Positions 1-8,758 of a stretch of DNA of 64,000 bases are shown piece after piece. The DNA is taken from the NCBI GenBank assembly GCA_013203595.1, contig JABMNT010000121.1, forward strand, positions 1-64,000. Direction: 5' to 3'. The first letter of the stretch is position 1. Every line of letters starts with the position of its first letter. This DNA is from Rhodospirillales bacterium. Its GTDB lineage: Bacteria > Pseudomonadota > Alphaproteobacteria > Rhodospirillales > Casp-alpha2. The position numbers were made by a program, and so were the translations under genes. The notes below the pieces were generated by a model. That model saw only the letters and a program-made list of their open reading frames with translations. It searched no databases and was not told where the DNA came from.

Positions 1-1
1 C

Positions 2-1162
2 ATGGCGCTTTCCTGCCACCCCGATGTGCTTATTGCCGACGAGCCGACCACGGCGCTGGATGTGACCACCCAGGCTGAAATTCTTGATCTGATGGCCAGG
101 CTGCAGAAAGAGTTTCACATGGCCATCATGTTTATAACCCATGACATGGGAATCGTCGCCGAGATCGCTGATGATGTGATTGTCATGGAAAAGGGACATG
201 TGGTCGAACGCGGCGAGACCCGCGCCCTGTTTGACCATCAGGCACACCCCTATACACAACGCCTGCTGAATGCCGTCACCCAGTTGGCAAAACCGGCTCA
301 GGCCAAGGTCAGGCCCGAGCCCGACGCGCCCGACATCCTGCGTGTTGAAGGCCTCAAGCTGCATTTCCACAAACGCGAAGGGTTTTTGCAGCGTATTACC
401 GAGACAACCAAAGCTGTCGACGGCATCAGTTTTAATCTGCAAAAAGGTGAGGCCCTCGGCATCGTCGGTGAATCCGGCTCCGGAAAAACCACCGTCGGGC
501 GCTGCATTGCCCGGGTCTACGACCCGACGGCTGGGACCATTGCCTACAACGGTGATGATATTGCAGCCGTCAATCCAGCCGCGTTGAAGGTCTATCGCCA
601 GCAGATACGGATGATTTTCCAGGACCCCTTTGCCTCGCTCAACCCGCGCATGACGGTACAGCAGATCATTGCCGAACCGCTGGTTGTCAACGGCATCGCC
701 AGCGGGTCCGAGCTCGAGGACCGAGTCGCCGGCCTGCTCATGGCCGTCGGCCTCGACCCCGGCATGATGGAACGCTATCCGCATGCCTTTTCCGGTGGCC
801 AGCGGCAACGGATTGTCGTCGCCCGCGCCATCGCCCTGGAACCCAAGCTGGTCATTGCCGACGAGCCGACAAGTGCGCTTGACGTTTCGATCCGCACCCA
901 GGTGCTCGATTTACTGCTTCGCCTGCAGGCGGAAATGGGACTGTCGTTTATTTTCATCAGCCATGACATGGCGGTCATCCGTTATTTTTGCGACCGCGTT
1001 GCCGTCATGTATCAGGGCCGGATTGTCGAAATCGGCAAGACGGAACAAATCATCACGGACCCCCAGCACGGATATACCAAGGCACTTCTCAGCTCGGTGC
1101 CGATCTCCCATCCTTCCGAGCGCGGCATGCACCAGCGTCATCGGTATCTGGACACACCATGA
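2..1162 (+). CDS. dipeptide/oligopeptide-type ABC transporter, double ATPase (5' truncated by window)
   Basis: Partial gene running in from the left edge. What remains starts at the Walker B of a first ATPase domain (residues 9-14, [10 protein letters not shown]) with its H-loop (ITHD), followed by a complete second domain: Walker A GESGSGKT (156-163), Q-loop in FQDP (about 207), signature SGGQR (264-268), Walker B IADEP (285-289) and ISHD. This is the fused DppD-DppF arrangement of GsiA-like proteins, which energise uptake of peptides or other small solutes through an inner-membrane permease. The true start and the permease and binding-protein genes lie outside the window. The stop codon TGA overlaps an ATG, but no credible gene begins there. 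Substrate unknown; the following sugar-acid dehydratases hint at a carbohydrate acid (inference). Confidence 0.93.
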   Translation: MALSCHPDVLIADEPTTALDVTTQAEILDLMARLQKEFHMAIMFITHDMGIVAEIADDVIVMEKGHVVERGETRALFDHQAHPYTQRLLNAVTQLAKPAQAKVRPEPDAPDILRVEGLKLHFHKREGFLQRITETTKAVDGISFNLQKGEALGIVGESGSGKTTVGRCIARVYDPTAGTIAYNGDDIAAVNPAALKVYRQQIRMIFQDPFASLNPRMTVQQIIAEPLVVNGIASGSELEDRVAGLLMAVGLDPGMMERYPHAFSGGQRQRIVVARAIALEPKLVIADEPTSALDVSIRTQVLDLLLRLQAEMGLSFIFISHDMAVIRYFCDRVAVMYQGRIVEIGKTEQIITDPQHGYTKALLSSVPISHPSERGMHQRHRYLDTP

Positions 1163-1330
1163 ACGGCACGACAGCAAACAGCATCCGCCGGGGCGGCCGT
1201 TGCCGCGCCACTTTGCGGCCCCGGCTGCGCACATCGACCGGCTTCAGGACTTTTAACCGGTTTCCCGGGCCCGGGGAACAAGCCCTCCCAGGGAGCCGCA
1301 TTTTCAATTCAAACTGAACGAGGAGAGATC

Positions 1331-2482
1331 ATGAAGATCGAACGCGTAGAGGCAAAAACTTTCAGCTATATAACCAATCAGTCCCGCGACACCGACGGGC
1401 ATTCGCATCCCGGCCCGGACAGCCCGGCGACCACGGCGATTTTGACCATCACCTGTGATGATGGCACATCCGGCCATGTGATTGCCCGTCCCGGCGATGT
1501 CGAGGAAAACCTGCTCAAGGCGTTTGTCCGCCCGGTGCTGGTCGGTGCCGACCCCATGGGCCATGAGGCCATCTGGCAGGGACTTTACAAATGGCAGCGC
1601 GGCAGCGCCGCCAAGCTGACGGACCGGGTCCTGTGCGCCGTTGATCTGGCACTCTGGGATCTGATCGGCAAGGCCTGCGGGCAACCGGTATGGAAACTGC
1701 TTGGCGGCTATCGGGACAAAATTCTGGCCTATGGATCAACCATGTGCGGGGATGATCTGAAAGGCGGGCTGGCAACGCCTGACGATTACGCCCGCTTCGC
1801 CGAGTGGCTGGTCAATGTGCGTGGTTACAAGGCGGTCAAACTGCATGGCTGGATGCCGCCCGTTCCCGGCGCCCCGGATGTAAGAAAGGACTATGCCGCC
1901 TGCGCCGCCGTGCGCGAGGCTCTGGGCCCGGATATTCCCCTCATGCTCGACCCCAACCATTGGTATTCGCGGACCGACAGCCTTTGGCTTTGCCAGCGCC
2001 TTGAGGAGCTGAATTACTTCTGGATCGAGGAGATGATGGAAGAGGCGTCCATGTCATCCTATCAATGGCTCACCAGCAAAACCCCACGGCTCAATATTTG
2101 CGGGCCTGAATCGATGACCGGCAAGCACTGGACCCGGGCCGAATGGGCGGCCAACGGGGCCTGCGACATGCTGCGCACCGGGGTCTGGGATGTGGGCGGT
2201 ATCGGCCCGGCCATGAAGACCGCAAAGATGGCGGAAAGTTTCCATATGTCGTGCGAAGTGCATGGTACAGGTGCCGGCAATATGGCGGTTGTCGCCGCCA
2301 TCCCGAATACCAACTTTTATGAACGCGGGCTGCTGCACCCGTTTGTCGACTATGACCAGCCGCGCCAATACCAGAACAGGATCGATGACGAAATGGACGC
2401 GGACGGTTATGTCCATTTCAGTCAGGCGCCGGGGCTTGGGCAGGATTTGAATCTCGCCTATATCGAGGCCAATCTTGTCTGA
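1331..2482 (+). CDS. enolase-superfamily dehydratase (mandelate racemase/muconate lactonizing family)
   Basis: Full-length enolase-superfamily protein (383 aa). Metal ligands are readable: Asp in MLDPNHW, Glu in WIEEMME and Glu in CGPES. The second-strand base is a K-x-H version (VKLHGW) and the seventh strand offers His in EVHGTG. That pattern fits an acid-sugar dehydratase rather than a cycloisomerase. A strong Shine-Dalgarno (GAGGAGAG) sits just before the ATG. The stop overlaps the next gene by 8 bp, so the two are co-translated. It probably dehydrates a sugar acid to a 2-keto-3-deoxy acid in the cytosol; the exact substrate cannot be told from sequence. Confidence 0.9.
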   Translation: MKIERVEAKTFSYITNQSRDTDGHSHPGPDSPATTAILTITCDDGTSGHVIARPGDVEENLLKAFVRPVLVGADPMGHEAIWQGLYKWQRGSAAKLTDRVLCAVDLALWDLIGKACGQPVWKLLGGYRDKILAYGSTMCGDDLKGGLATPDDYARFAEWLVNVRGYKAVKLHGWMPPVPGAPDVRKDYAACAAVREALGPDIPLMLDPNHWYSRTDSLWLCQRLEELNYFWIEEMMEEASMSSYQWLTSKTPRLNICGPESMTGKHWTRAEWAANGACDMLRTGVWDVGGIGPAMKTAKMAESFHMSCEVHGTGAGNMAVVAAIPNTNFYERGLLHPFVDYDQPRQYQNRIDDEMDADGYVHFSQAPGLGQDLNLAYIEANLV

Positions 2483-3704
2483 TCTGCGTATCGCCGAAGC
2501 CCGCATAACGCCGATTGCCTTCGCTGATCCGCCGTTGCTCAATAACGCCGGCTGCCACCAGCCATACGCCCTGCGTTCGATCATCGAGGTCGAAACCGAG
2601 GCCCGGGTAATCGGTCTGGGAGAAAGCTACGGCGGACGCAGCGTGCTTGACGGACTGGCCAGACTGGCGCCGCTGCTGACCGGGCTCAAGGTCACTGACC
2701 TGAACGGCCTTTGGTCGGCGGCCCGCACCGTTGTCAGCGAAGGCGACAGCGCTCTTCTGCCCCGTCTGGTGGGGGCCGTCGAGGTCGCCATGTGGGATGC
2801 TTTAGGCAAGAGCACCGGCCAGCGGGTTTGTGACCTTCTGGGTGGCCAGGTTCGTCAGCGGGTCCCCTACTCGGCCTATCTGTTCTATAAATTCGGGCGT
2901 CACGCCGGCGCCGACGCGGACGATTCCTGGGGCGAAGTCCTGACCCCGGAAGCCCTGGTCGAGGAAGCCCGCACAATGATCAATCTCTACGGCTTCAAGG
3001 CAATCAAGCTGAAGGCCGGCATACTTGATCCGGAAGCCGAGATTGCCGGTCTGGAGGCCTTGCGGGTTGCCTTCCCGCAGGCACCGCTGCGGATTGATCC
3101 CAATGGCGGGTGGCGCGCGGAAACGGCGATTAAACTGCTTCCCCGCCTTGAAAACCTGATTGAATATCTGGAGGACCCGACCCCTGGTCTTGACGGCATG
3201 GCGGCGGTGCAGGCGGCAACGGGCATTCCCCTGGCCACCAACATGTGCATCATTTCACCGGAACATCTGCCGCCAGGGATCGCCAGGGATTCATGCCGGG
3301 TCATCCTTTCCGACCACCATTACTGGGGCGGCCTCGCTGCCAGTCGTGAACTGGCACGGATCTGCGCAGTCTGGGGGCTCGGCCTGTCCATGCATTCCAA
3401 TTCGCATCTTGGTATCAGCCTGGCGGCGATGACCCACCTTGCCGCCGCCACACCCAATCTGACCTACGACTGCGACACCCATTCGCCGTGGCAGACTGAC
3501 GAAGTGATCGAAGGTGGAAAACTGGTCTTTAAGGAGGGCGAACTGGAGGTCCCGGACGGACCCGGCCTGGGCGTTACCCTGGACAGAAGCGAACTGCAGC
3601 GGCTGCACAGAAACTATCTCGAACATGGCTATGAGCAGCGTGACGATGCGGCGGAAATGCGCAGGCACTGGCCGGACTGGAGCTTTGCCCGACCTCGTTT
3701 CTGA
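2475..3704 (+). CDS. glucarate dehydratase-like enolase-superfamily protein
   Basis: 409-aa protein with the glucarate dehydratase signature: K-x-K base pair (IKLKAG), Asp ligand in RIDPNGGW, Glu in EYLEDP, Asn as third ligand in ATNMCI, Asp in SDHHYWGG and His in MHSNSHLG. The Asn third ligand and MHSNSHLG are typical of GudD/GlucD, which convert D-glucarate or L-idarate to 5-keto-4-deoxyglucarate. The start is a TTG at 2475 inside the end of the previous gene (8-bp overlap), indicating translational coupling. The adjacent enolase-family gene and ABC ATPase suggest a sugar-acid uptake and degradation operon. Some paralogues lack glucarate activity, so the substrate is inferred. Confidence 0.9.
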   Translation: MSDLRIAEARITPIAFADPPLLNNAGCHQPYALRSIIEVETEARVIGLGESYGGRSVLDGLARLAPLLTGLKVTDLNGLWSAARTVVSEGDSALLPRLVGAVEVAMWDALGKSTGQRVCDLLGGQVRQRVPYSAYLFYKFGRHAGADADDSWGEVLTPEALVEEARTMINLYGFKAIKLKAGILDPEAEIAGLEALRVAFPQAPLRIDPNGGWRAETAIKLLPRLENLIEYLEDPTPGLDGMAAVQAATGIPLATNMCIISPEHLPPGIARDSCRVILSDHHYWGGLAASRELARICAVWGLGLSMHSNSHLGISLAAMTHLAAATPNLTYDCDTHSPWQTDEVIEGGKLVFKEGELEVPDGPGLGVTLDRSELQRLHRNYLEHGYEQRDDAAEMRRHWPDWSFARPRF

Positions 3705-3874
3705 GCAATCGTGATGCCATTCCCAGACGTCCGCAGCGACAGGAACTGAGCGCGATCAGAAAATCAAACCGCGCGCCAAATCGCCCCGTCCCGGCGCCGG
3801 AAACACCCCAGAATGATTAATTATGTATTCTCAACACTTTTCGCAGAGACATTTACAAGTTACACTGTCGACTA

Positions 3875-3898
3875 CCCTCCCTCAGATCCTGAGGGGGG
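3875..3898. other. 10-bp stem-loop in the leader of the EAL-like gene
   Basis: Arms 3876-3885 and 3889-3898 pair over 10 positions (one G-U) around a 3-nt loop. No T-run follows, so it is not a standard terminator. It lies about 32 nt before the preferred GTG start at 3931 and could structure the 5' leader. Confidence 0.55.
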
Positions 3899-3930
3899 TG
3901 GCAGTCCGGTTGTTTTGGAGGCATTGCGAA

Positions 3931-5151
3931 GTGAGCGAGATTATACAACTCCAGTCAGTCGGCGCACTTCGTGCGCTTCGTGCGAAGCTCGAAGAATACA
4001 ATCCGAAGGGGCCGATTAACACCATTTTCCTGGTTTCCTTTGATGGATTACCCGTGAATTTTTCCGACAGCAGAGAACGCGATACCTTTGCCCATGAGTT
4101 TGCCGCCTTCTGCGACAAGCAAGGGACACAGGCGTTTCAAATTTCAAACTTCGAATATGCATTTCTCGCTTCAACCGATGCCGACAATACAAAGGGTACG
4201 GGCACGGACCTGAAAATCATGTTGCTTGGAATAATTCAAAATCTGTATCCTGATTACTTTCAGGAAACCGACCAGTCACGGATTGTCAGAAAGTTGCCGC
4301 TACCCGAACGCCTTGTCGGGTTTCAGGAATATATCTCGAAGCGTCATAAAGAGGTGTTAATTGACGCCGGCGTGATCAAGCCAAAACACAAACTGAACGA
4401 AGCCGATATCACCCATTTGAAATCGATTTTCAGTGAAATGAGTTCGGAAAAAATCGCGGGCACCTACATTTCCCGCCAGTCCATTTATGCGGCAAAAAAG
4501 AATGAGCCGGTTTCGCCGGTCGCAGAAGAATTCTTTATCTCCATCGAAGCGATCAGGGCAAACGTGCTGCCAGACACCGATTTTCGTGGCAACGGCTCGC
4601 TATTCAACCACCTGACCCTCTATCTTGATAAAATTTTACTTGGCTCCCTGCACCATGTCGCCGACCGCAATCTGCCCATTTCCATTAACCTGAACGTCGA
4701 AAGCGTATTCTCCGTTGAATTCAAGAAGTTCATGGGGTCCTTCGGCAAGGATAACCTGAAACGAATTCAAATCGAATTTCGCCAGGCCGATATTCTGCAA
4801 AACCTCCGCCAATACCAACTGGTCGGAAGGATACTGGCAGAGCATCAGGGCTCAACCGTGATCGATGCGGTCTTCCCCGACACCCTCGGTCTGGTACGCA
4901 TGGAAAGACTGTCTCCCGCATTTGTTAAGATTTTCTGGCAAAACGACAGCGACACCCCATTGCATGAGCATAAACAGGACGTCGCCGATATTATCGAAGC
5001 AGGTATCTTCCCGGTGCTGTCACGGGTCGAAAGTGAAGCCGGTTTCCAGGCCGGCCTTGATCTGGGGATAAAGCTTTTCCAGGGGTTCTATTTTGACGCC
5101 CTGGCTAAAAAGCAGCAAGCAACGGCTCCCGCATCCAAGAAACAGGGTTAG
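3931..5151 (+). CDS. degenerate EAL-domain (YdiU-unrelated) signalling protein
   Basis: About 406 aa, no signal peptide or membrane helix. The C-terminal half resembles an EAL phosphodiesterase fold: an SINLNVESVFS strand, a QIEFRQADIL segment and a closing segment IFPVLSRVE..F..GLDLGIKLFQGFYF, which matches the family's loop-6 region and QGYxF end. The catalytic E-x-L and metal-binding residues are not recognisable, so it is probably a non-catalytic c-di-GMP-binding or protein-interaction module. The N-terminal 200 residues match nothing I know. An ATG at 3823 would add 36 residues that look non-coding; the GTG at 3931 has GGAG ten bases upstream and is preferred. Two perfect palindromes lie in its first 60 bases. 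Confidence 0.72.
   Translation: MSEIIQLQSVGALRALRAKLEEYNPKGPINTIFLVSFDGLPVNFSDSRERDTFAHEFAAFCDKQGTQAFQISNFEYAFLASTDADNTKGTGTDLKIMLLGIIQNLYPDYFQETDQSRIVRKLPLPERLVGFQEYISKRHKEVLIDAGVIKPKHKLNEADITHLKSIFSEMSSEKIAGTYISRQSIYAAKKNEPVSPVAEEFFISIEAIRANVLPDTDFRGNGSLFNHLTLYLDKILLGSLHHVADRNLPISINLNVESVFSVEFKKFMGSFGKDNLKRIQIEFRQADILQNLRQYQLVGRILAEHQGSTVIDAVFPDTLGLVRMERLSPAFVKIFWQNDSDTPLHEHKQDVADIIEAGIFPVLSRVESEAGFQAGLDLGIKLFQGFYFDALAKKQQATAPASKKQG
3962..3988. repeat. two adjoining palindromes at the start of the EAL-like gene
   Basis: GCGCAC-TTC-GTGCGC (3962-3976) overlaps by two bases GCTTCG-TG-CGAAGC (3975-3988). Both are perfect and encode the repeated residues ALRALRA. Together with the leader hairpin at 3875-3898 they flank the start codon. 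Confidence 0.6.
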
Positions 5152-5212
5152 TGCCTTTCCTATTGAAATGAAAACAGCTGAGATCGCGACCTTCTCTGTG
5201 GCTTGAAAACTG

Positions 5213-5250
5213 CCATTTCCCGTACCGGTTCGCGGTGGAACCGGAAATGG
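5213..5250. terminator. hairpin between convergent genes
   Basis: CCGGTTC (5225-5231) and GAACCGG (5238-5244) form a 7-bp stem with a 6-nt loop. CCATTT (5213-5218) and AAATGG (5245-5250) extend it past a one-sided bulge. It lies in the 119-bp gap between the convergent EAL-like and reductive-dehalogenase-like genes, so it may end transcription from both sides. There is no strong T-run. Confidence 0.4.
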
Positions 5251-5270
5251 CTGATGGTTTCATCCGCGTG

Positions 5271-7463
5271 CTACGGGGCTTCCTCCGGCAGCGCTGGTGT
5301 CGGGTTATAGTGATCGGGTTTCTCCCCGCCCCTGGCTTTTCGCAGGCGCGCCGCGTCGGGAGTCTCAACCAGGGCCATGGCGGCGATGGCGTCCTTGCGA
5401 TTAACCGGCACCGGTTGGCTTGCATTGGGTGGCGGCATTCTGTTCGCATGATAGACGGCGATCTTGATTTGTTCGGGACTGACCTGCCGGGCGGGATCGA
5501 TATCCCTGGTGTTTGCACCCTTTGGGGTCACCCCCACCCCATCGACAACCTCAACATCAAACCACCACTTTTTCATGAGGTTTCGTTTGCCATGACCGAG
5601 CAGATCATCGAGCCTGACCGCGACCGGCACCAGCAACGGCTTCAACCACATAGCATTGATTCCCAGCCAGCTGGCAATGCGCTGGGCGAGCGGGCCGTCG
5701 GCGGTGACAACCTTGTTCAGCGGGCAGGTTTTCATACAGCGCCCGCAGGCCGATCCCCTGGCATTGGTCAGTCGGTAGCGGGTACAGCGTTCCACGTCCG
5801 GCTTCCAGGTCTCATAGCCGTTGAACATGATCTTGTCGCCAAAGGGAATTGCGTCACAGGGGCATTCGCGGGCGCACTTGCGGCAGCTCTGACAAAAATA
5901 CTGCAACCCGAAATCAATCGGTTTGTCGGTGACCAGTGGCATATCGGTGGTCAGCACCACGGCCTTGAAGCGGGGCCCGACAAAGGGATTGAGAACCAGT
6001 TCACCAATGCGGCTTAGCTCGCCAAGACCGGCCCACAGCACCAGCGGGATTTGCAGAACGTCACTGTCGACTACCGTGTGGGTACGCGATGAAAATCCCA
6101 GATCGCGCATCATCTCGGCCATCACGCCGGCAAGTTCGCCACCCCGCATATAGGCGCGCATGGACTGGGCGCCGGAAATCCAGTCATCACCACTGGCCCC
6201 TTCCATGGTCTCAAATTCCTGGTCAATCAACATGACCACGGCGTATTTATGATAGGGTGTGATCGGCTTGCCGTCCTTGCCATGGGAATACCAGGCATAG
6301 TCGGGAATTTCACAGATCCCGGTCAGGTCCGCGCCGAGAAAATAAGACAGGGATTTCAGGGCCTGGCTGTTGGCCGCCGGGTCTGCGCAGGCTGATCTGT
6401 CGGCACCGGCGTTGACCGGGCCATCCTGGGCCGGGACCATGCGCCCGATCGGATCGGCGAGCGCGTTTGATGTCGGATGCTTGAGCGAAAACCGGGTCCG
6501 CTCTTTGCGTGTCTTTTCACCCAGATCGCCTTTCACCGCACGCTCGAAAAACGCCGCACGGGCGGGCACCCGCGGCACTTCATCATCCAGAATAAGCGTT
6601 GTCGGACGCGCCACCTGTGTGACCCGCTCCATGGGGTATTTGCTGGCATGCGACGGCCGGGCCCGGCGCCGGTCTCTTTCGCGGCCTGATTCGGCTCCGT
6701 TCAAACCCCACCAGTAGCGCAGGTTTTTACCGTTGATGGCGGCTTTCGACAGCGGGCGGTCAACCGCCATTTCATAGTCGGTGGTGATCACAGACAGTGA
6801 AAAACGGTCATCCAGATAGGGGCTGACAACCTGGTCTTGCGGATCGCGAACGGCAATTCCCGCCATCACCGCCAGGCGCGCCATATCCACCGACGTGGCC
6901 CCCGCCACATGGGCCTGGGCCGCATAGCCATAGACCCGGATCAGGCGCGCCAGGCAGATCGCAATTTCCGCGGCCCGCATGTCGCCGGTTTCCCCGACAG
7001 CCGGCGCTATCCAGCTATGGGCCAGGGTCCCGGTTTCCGGCAGCCGTCCATGTTCGACCAGCAGCACCAATGCATAAGGATGCGCCACCCGGCGGTGACC
7101 GCCGTGCCAGGCCGCGTCGGGGATTTGGCAAATACCGACATGGGCCGCATTCATGAAATAGGCATAGCCCTTGGCATCGATCATCCGCAAATGTGGGTCT
7201 TCGGGAATGGGCGCCGGGCGCCGGGCCTTGTCACCGGCGATAAACTCGCTGAACAAATCGCGATATTTGCGGGCGGCTCTGGCCAGCGCCGCGTCGGCAA
7301 CGGGGCTCGGCGGGGCTGGCGACAGCGGTTGACGCGCCGCCTCCTGGCGCAAAACCCGGTCATCACGCGGCAATGATTCTAAGGGAAACGGGCCCAGATG
7401 ATAGGGCCGGTGTTTGGCCGCCGTTGTAAAAAACAAGAAACCGATCCCCGTCCCGTTAAACAC
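5271..7463 (-). CDS. cobalamin/FeS reductive dehalogenase homologue with duplicated core
   Basis: 730-aa soluble protein; no Tat signal. Residues about 370-520 match the RdhA core (GADLTGICEIPDYAW, RAYMRGGELAG, LVLWAGLGELSRIGELVLNPF, TTDMPLVTDKPIDFG). Two ferredoxin-type 4Fe-4S sites follow: C524-x2-C527-x2-C530-x3-C534 and C560 with C573-x2-C576-x3-C580. Residues about 95-240 repeat the same fold without clusters (AAHVGICQIPDAAW, SWIAPAVGETGDMRAAEIA, SPYLDDRFSLSVITTDY), so the protein contains an internal duplication. The C-terminal ferredoxin-reductase part of self-sufficient dehalogenases is absent, and no membrane anchor gene (rdhB) is near. The family uses B12 to remove halides; another reduction is possible. 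Start is GTG at 7463 with AGGG upstream. Confidence 0.82.
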   Translation of the reverse strand: MFNGTGIGFLFFTTAAKHRPYHLGPFPLESLPRDDRVLRQEAARQPLSPAPPSPVADAALARAARKYRDLFSEFIAGDKARRPAPIPEDPHLRMIDAKGYAYFMNAAHVGICQIPDAAWHGGHRRVAHPYALVLLVEHGRLPETGTLAHSWIAPAVGETGDMRAAEIAICLARLIRVYGYAAQAHVAGATSVDMARLAVMAGIAVRDPQDQVVSPYLDDRFSLSVITTDYEMAVDRPLSKAAINGKNLRYWWGLNGAESGRERDRRRARPSHASKYPMERVTQVARPTTLILDDEVPRVPARAAFFERAVKGDLGEKTRKERTRFSLKHPTSNALADPIGRMVPAQDGPVNAGADRSACADPAANSQALKSLSYFLGADLTGICEIPDYAWYSHGKDGKPITPYHKYAVVMLIDQEFETMEGASGDDWISGAQSMRAYMRGGELAGVMAEMMRDLGFSSRTHTVVDSDVLQIPLVLWAGLGELSRIGELVLNPFVGPRFKAVVLTTDMPLVTDKPIDFGLQYFCQSCRKCARECPCDAIPFGDKIMFNGYETWKPDVERCTRYRLTNARGSACGRCMKTCPLNKVVTADGPLAQRIASWLGINAMWLKPLLVPVAVRLDDLLGHGKRNLMKKWWFDVEVVDGVGVTPKGANTRDIDPARQVSPEQIKIAVYHANRMPPPNASQPVPVNRKDAIAAMALVETPDAARLRKARGGEKPDHYNPTPALPEEAP

Positions 7464-7551
7464 TGACCCTACTGATTAGCCATGACCAACCCTAATCACG
7501 TTTCCGGCAAAATTCCATTTTCATCGTCTTCACCCTGAAATTCAGGATTGA

Positions 7552-8553
7552 TCACCGGGTTTCCCACACCCCCTGATTTTCCCCGGCGGTTTCGTCCCTG
7601 ATATAGGCGTAGAGGATTTGCGCGGCCGGCGACAGGGTCTGATGTCTGAGGTTGAGCAGATTATAAGGCTCAATATGCATTTTCTCGGCAATATTCAGGG
7701 TCTGAATGACACCCTCCATGCCGTTTTCATCCATGAAAAATTCGGCAATTTCACTGGCCGCAACGGAAATCGCATTGGTCTGGCGGACCATGACAGAGGT
7801 CAGCAAAATTGAAGAGGTATTCAAGATTTTGTCCGGCATGGGAACGCCGAATTTGATAAACATATTGTTAACGGCACGCCGCAACAGATTGCCTTCGGGC
7901 TGCAGAACCCAGTCATAATTCCTCAGTTCCTCAAGCGTTACATGGTCCTTGCGCAGCAAGGGATGGCCCTGCCTGACGAGGATATTCAGGGTTTCTTCGC
8001 CCATGAAATGGACGTCGAACAGCTGCGGGTTCATATCGCCGGGAATGCGGGCGATGACAAAATCATGGCGCGAGGCCAGCAGTTCCTGAACCAGTGTCGG
8101 GCTGGTTTCCATTTGCACATTGATACTGATATTGGGATATCTGATCCTGGCTTTTTTAATGGCCGGAATAACACAGCCGATGGCCGGTCCGGTCACCGCC
8201 CCGATATTGACCACACCGCCAACACCGGATTTCAGCTCATCGATTTCGCGGTCAATGTTTGTCAATTCCATCAGAATTTTGCTGGCGCGCTGGGCCATGG
8301 CAAGGCCGTAGTTGGTCAGCGAAACACCTTTGGAATGGCGTTCATGCAACTTGACCTCAAGAATCTTTTCAATATCGGCCAGCATGCGCGACGCAGCGGG
8401 CTGGGTGATGTGAAGGTCAGCGGCGGCGGCGCTGATCTGGTGCTTATCGGCCAAGGCGGCAATCAGGCGAATATGGGTCAGTTTCAGCCCGCGCCGCAAT
8501 AAATCGCCGGGTTTGCGGTCCCGGCCAGCCTGTCTGACAATAAAATCATCCAC
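7552..8553 (-). CDS. gbpR: LysR-family regulator, GbpR type (divergent from chvE)
   Basis: Winged-helix N terminus (THIRLIAALAD..., ITQPAASRMLADIE) plus a periplasmic-binding-like effector domain, 333 aa from the preferred GTG at 8553, which has GGAG about ten bases upstream. A start at 8736 would add 61 residues translated from the AT-rich promoter region and rich in Phe/Tyr; I reject it. In Agrobacterium, GbpR is a LysR protein divergent from chvE that controls it in response to sugars, and the same arrangement is present here. It presumably binds the 8554-8758 gap. Assignment of the symbol rests on context and general similarity. Confidence 0.85.
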   Translation of the reverse strand: MDDFIVRQAGRDRKPGDLLRRGLKLTHIRLIAALADKHQISAAAADLHITQPAASRMLADIEKILEVKLHERHSKGVSLTNYGLAMAQRASKILMELTNIDREIDELKSGVGGVVNIGAVTGPAIGCVIPAIKKARIRYPNISINVQMETSPTLVQELLASRHDFVIARIPGDMNPQLFDVHFMGEETLNILVRQGHPLLRKDHVTLEELRNYDWVLQPEGNLLRRAVNNMFIKFGVPMPDKILNTSSILLTSVMVRQTNAISVAASEIAEFFMDENGMEGVIQTLNIAEKMHIEPYNLLNLRHQTLSPAAQILYAYIRDETAGENQGVWETR

Positions 8554-8758
8554 TTTGGCAATGCTCCAGCAGCTCAATAGGGGGTCGCTTATTTTATACC
8601 ATAAATAGTATATCAAAATGCAATAAAAGAATTTGATTGTTATATCATTGACGCCGTAAATTGCCGCCAATCGCTCCTGCTTTTCAAAAACACAAAAAAA
8701 ACCGGGGCGAAAATAGGGACTATTCACGTTCAACACGTAATTATTTTGGGAGACTTAA
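8554..8758. promoter_or_regulatory. divergent gbpR/chvE promoter region
   Basis: AT-rich 205-bp gap between divergent starts. It holds the inverted repeat ATCAAA (8612-8617) / TTTGAT (8632-8637), a plausible LysR-type site. The chvE Shine-Dalgarno TGGGAGA lies 7-13 bases before the ATG. No -35/-10 pair was assigned with confidence. Confidence 0.5.

Noticed and set aside
1159-1317. 52-codon frame starting in the ATGA overlap after the ABC ATPase
   Set aside because: Arg-rich with no similarity and poor coding character; probably intergenic.
8554-8736. 61-residue N-terminal extension of the LysR regulator
   Set aside because: It covers the AT-rich divergent promoter, has odd composition and precedes the normal helix-turn-helix start.
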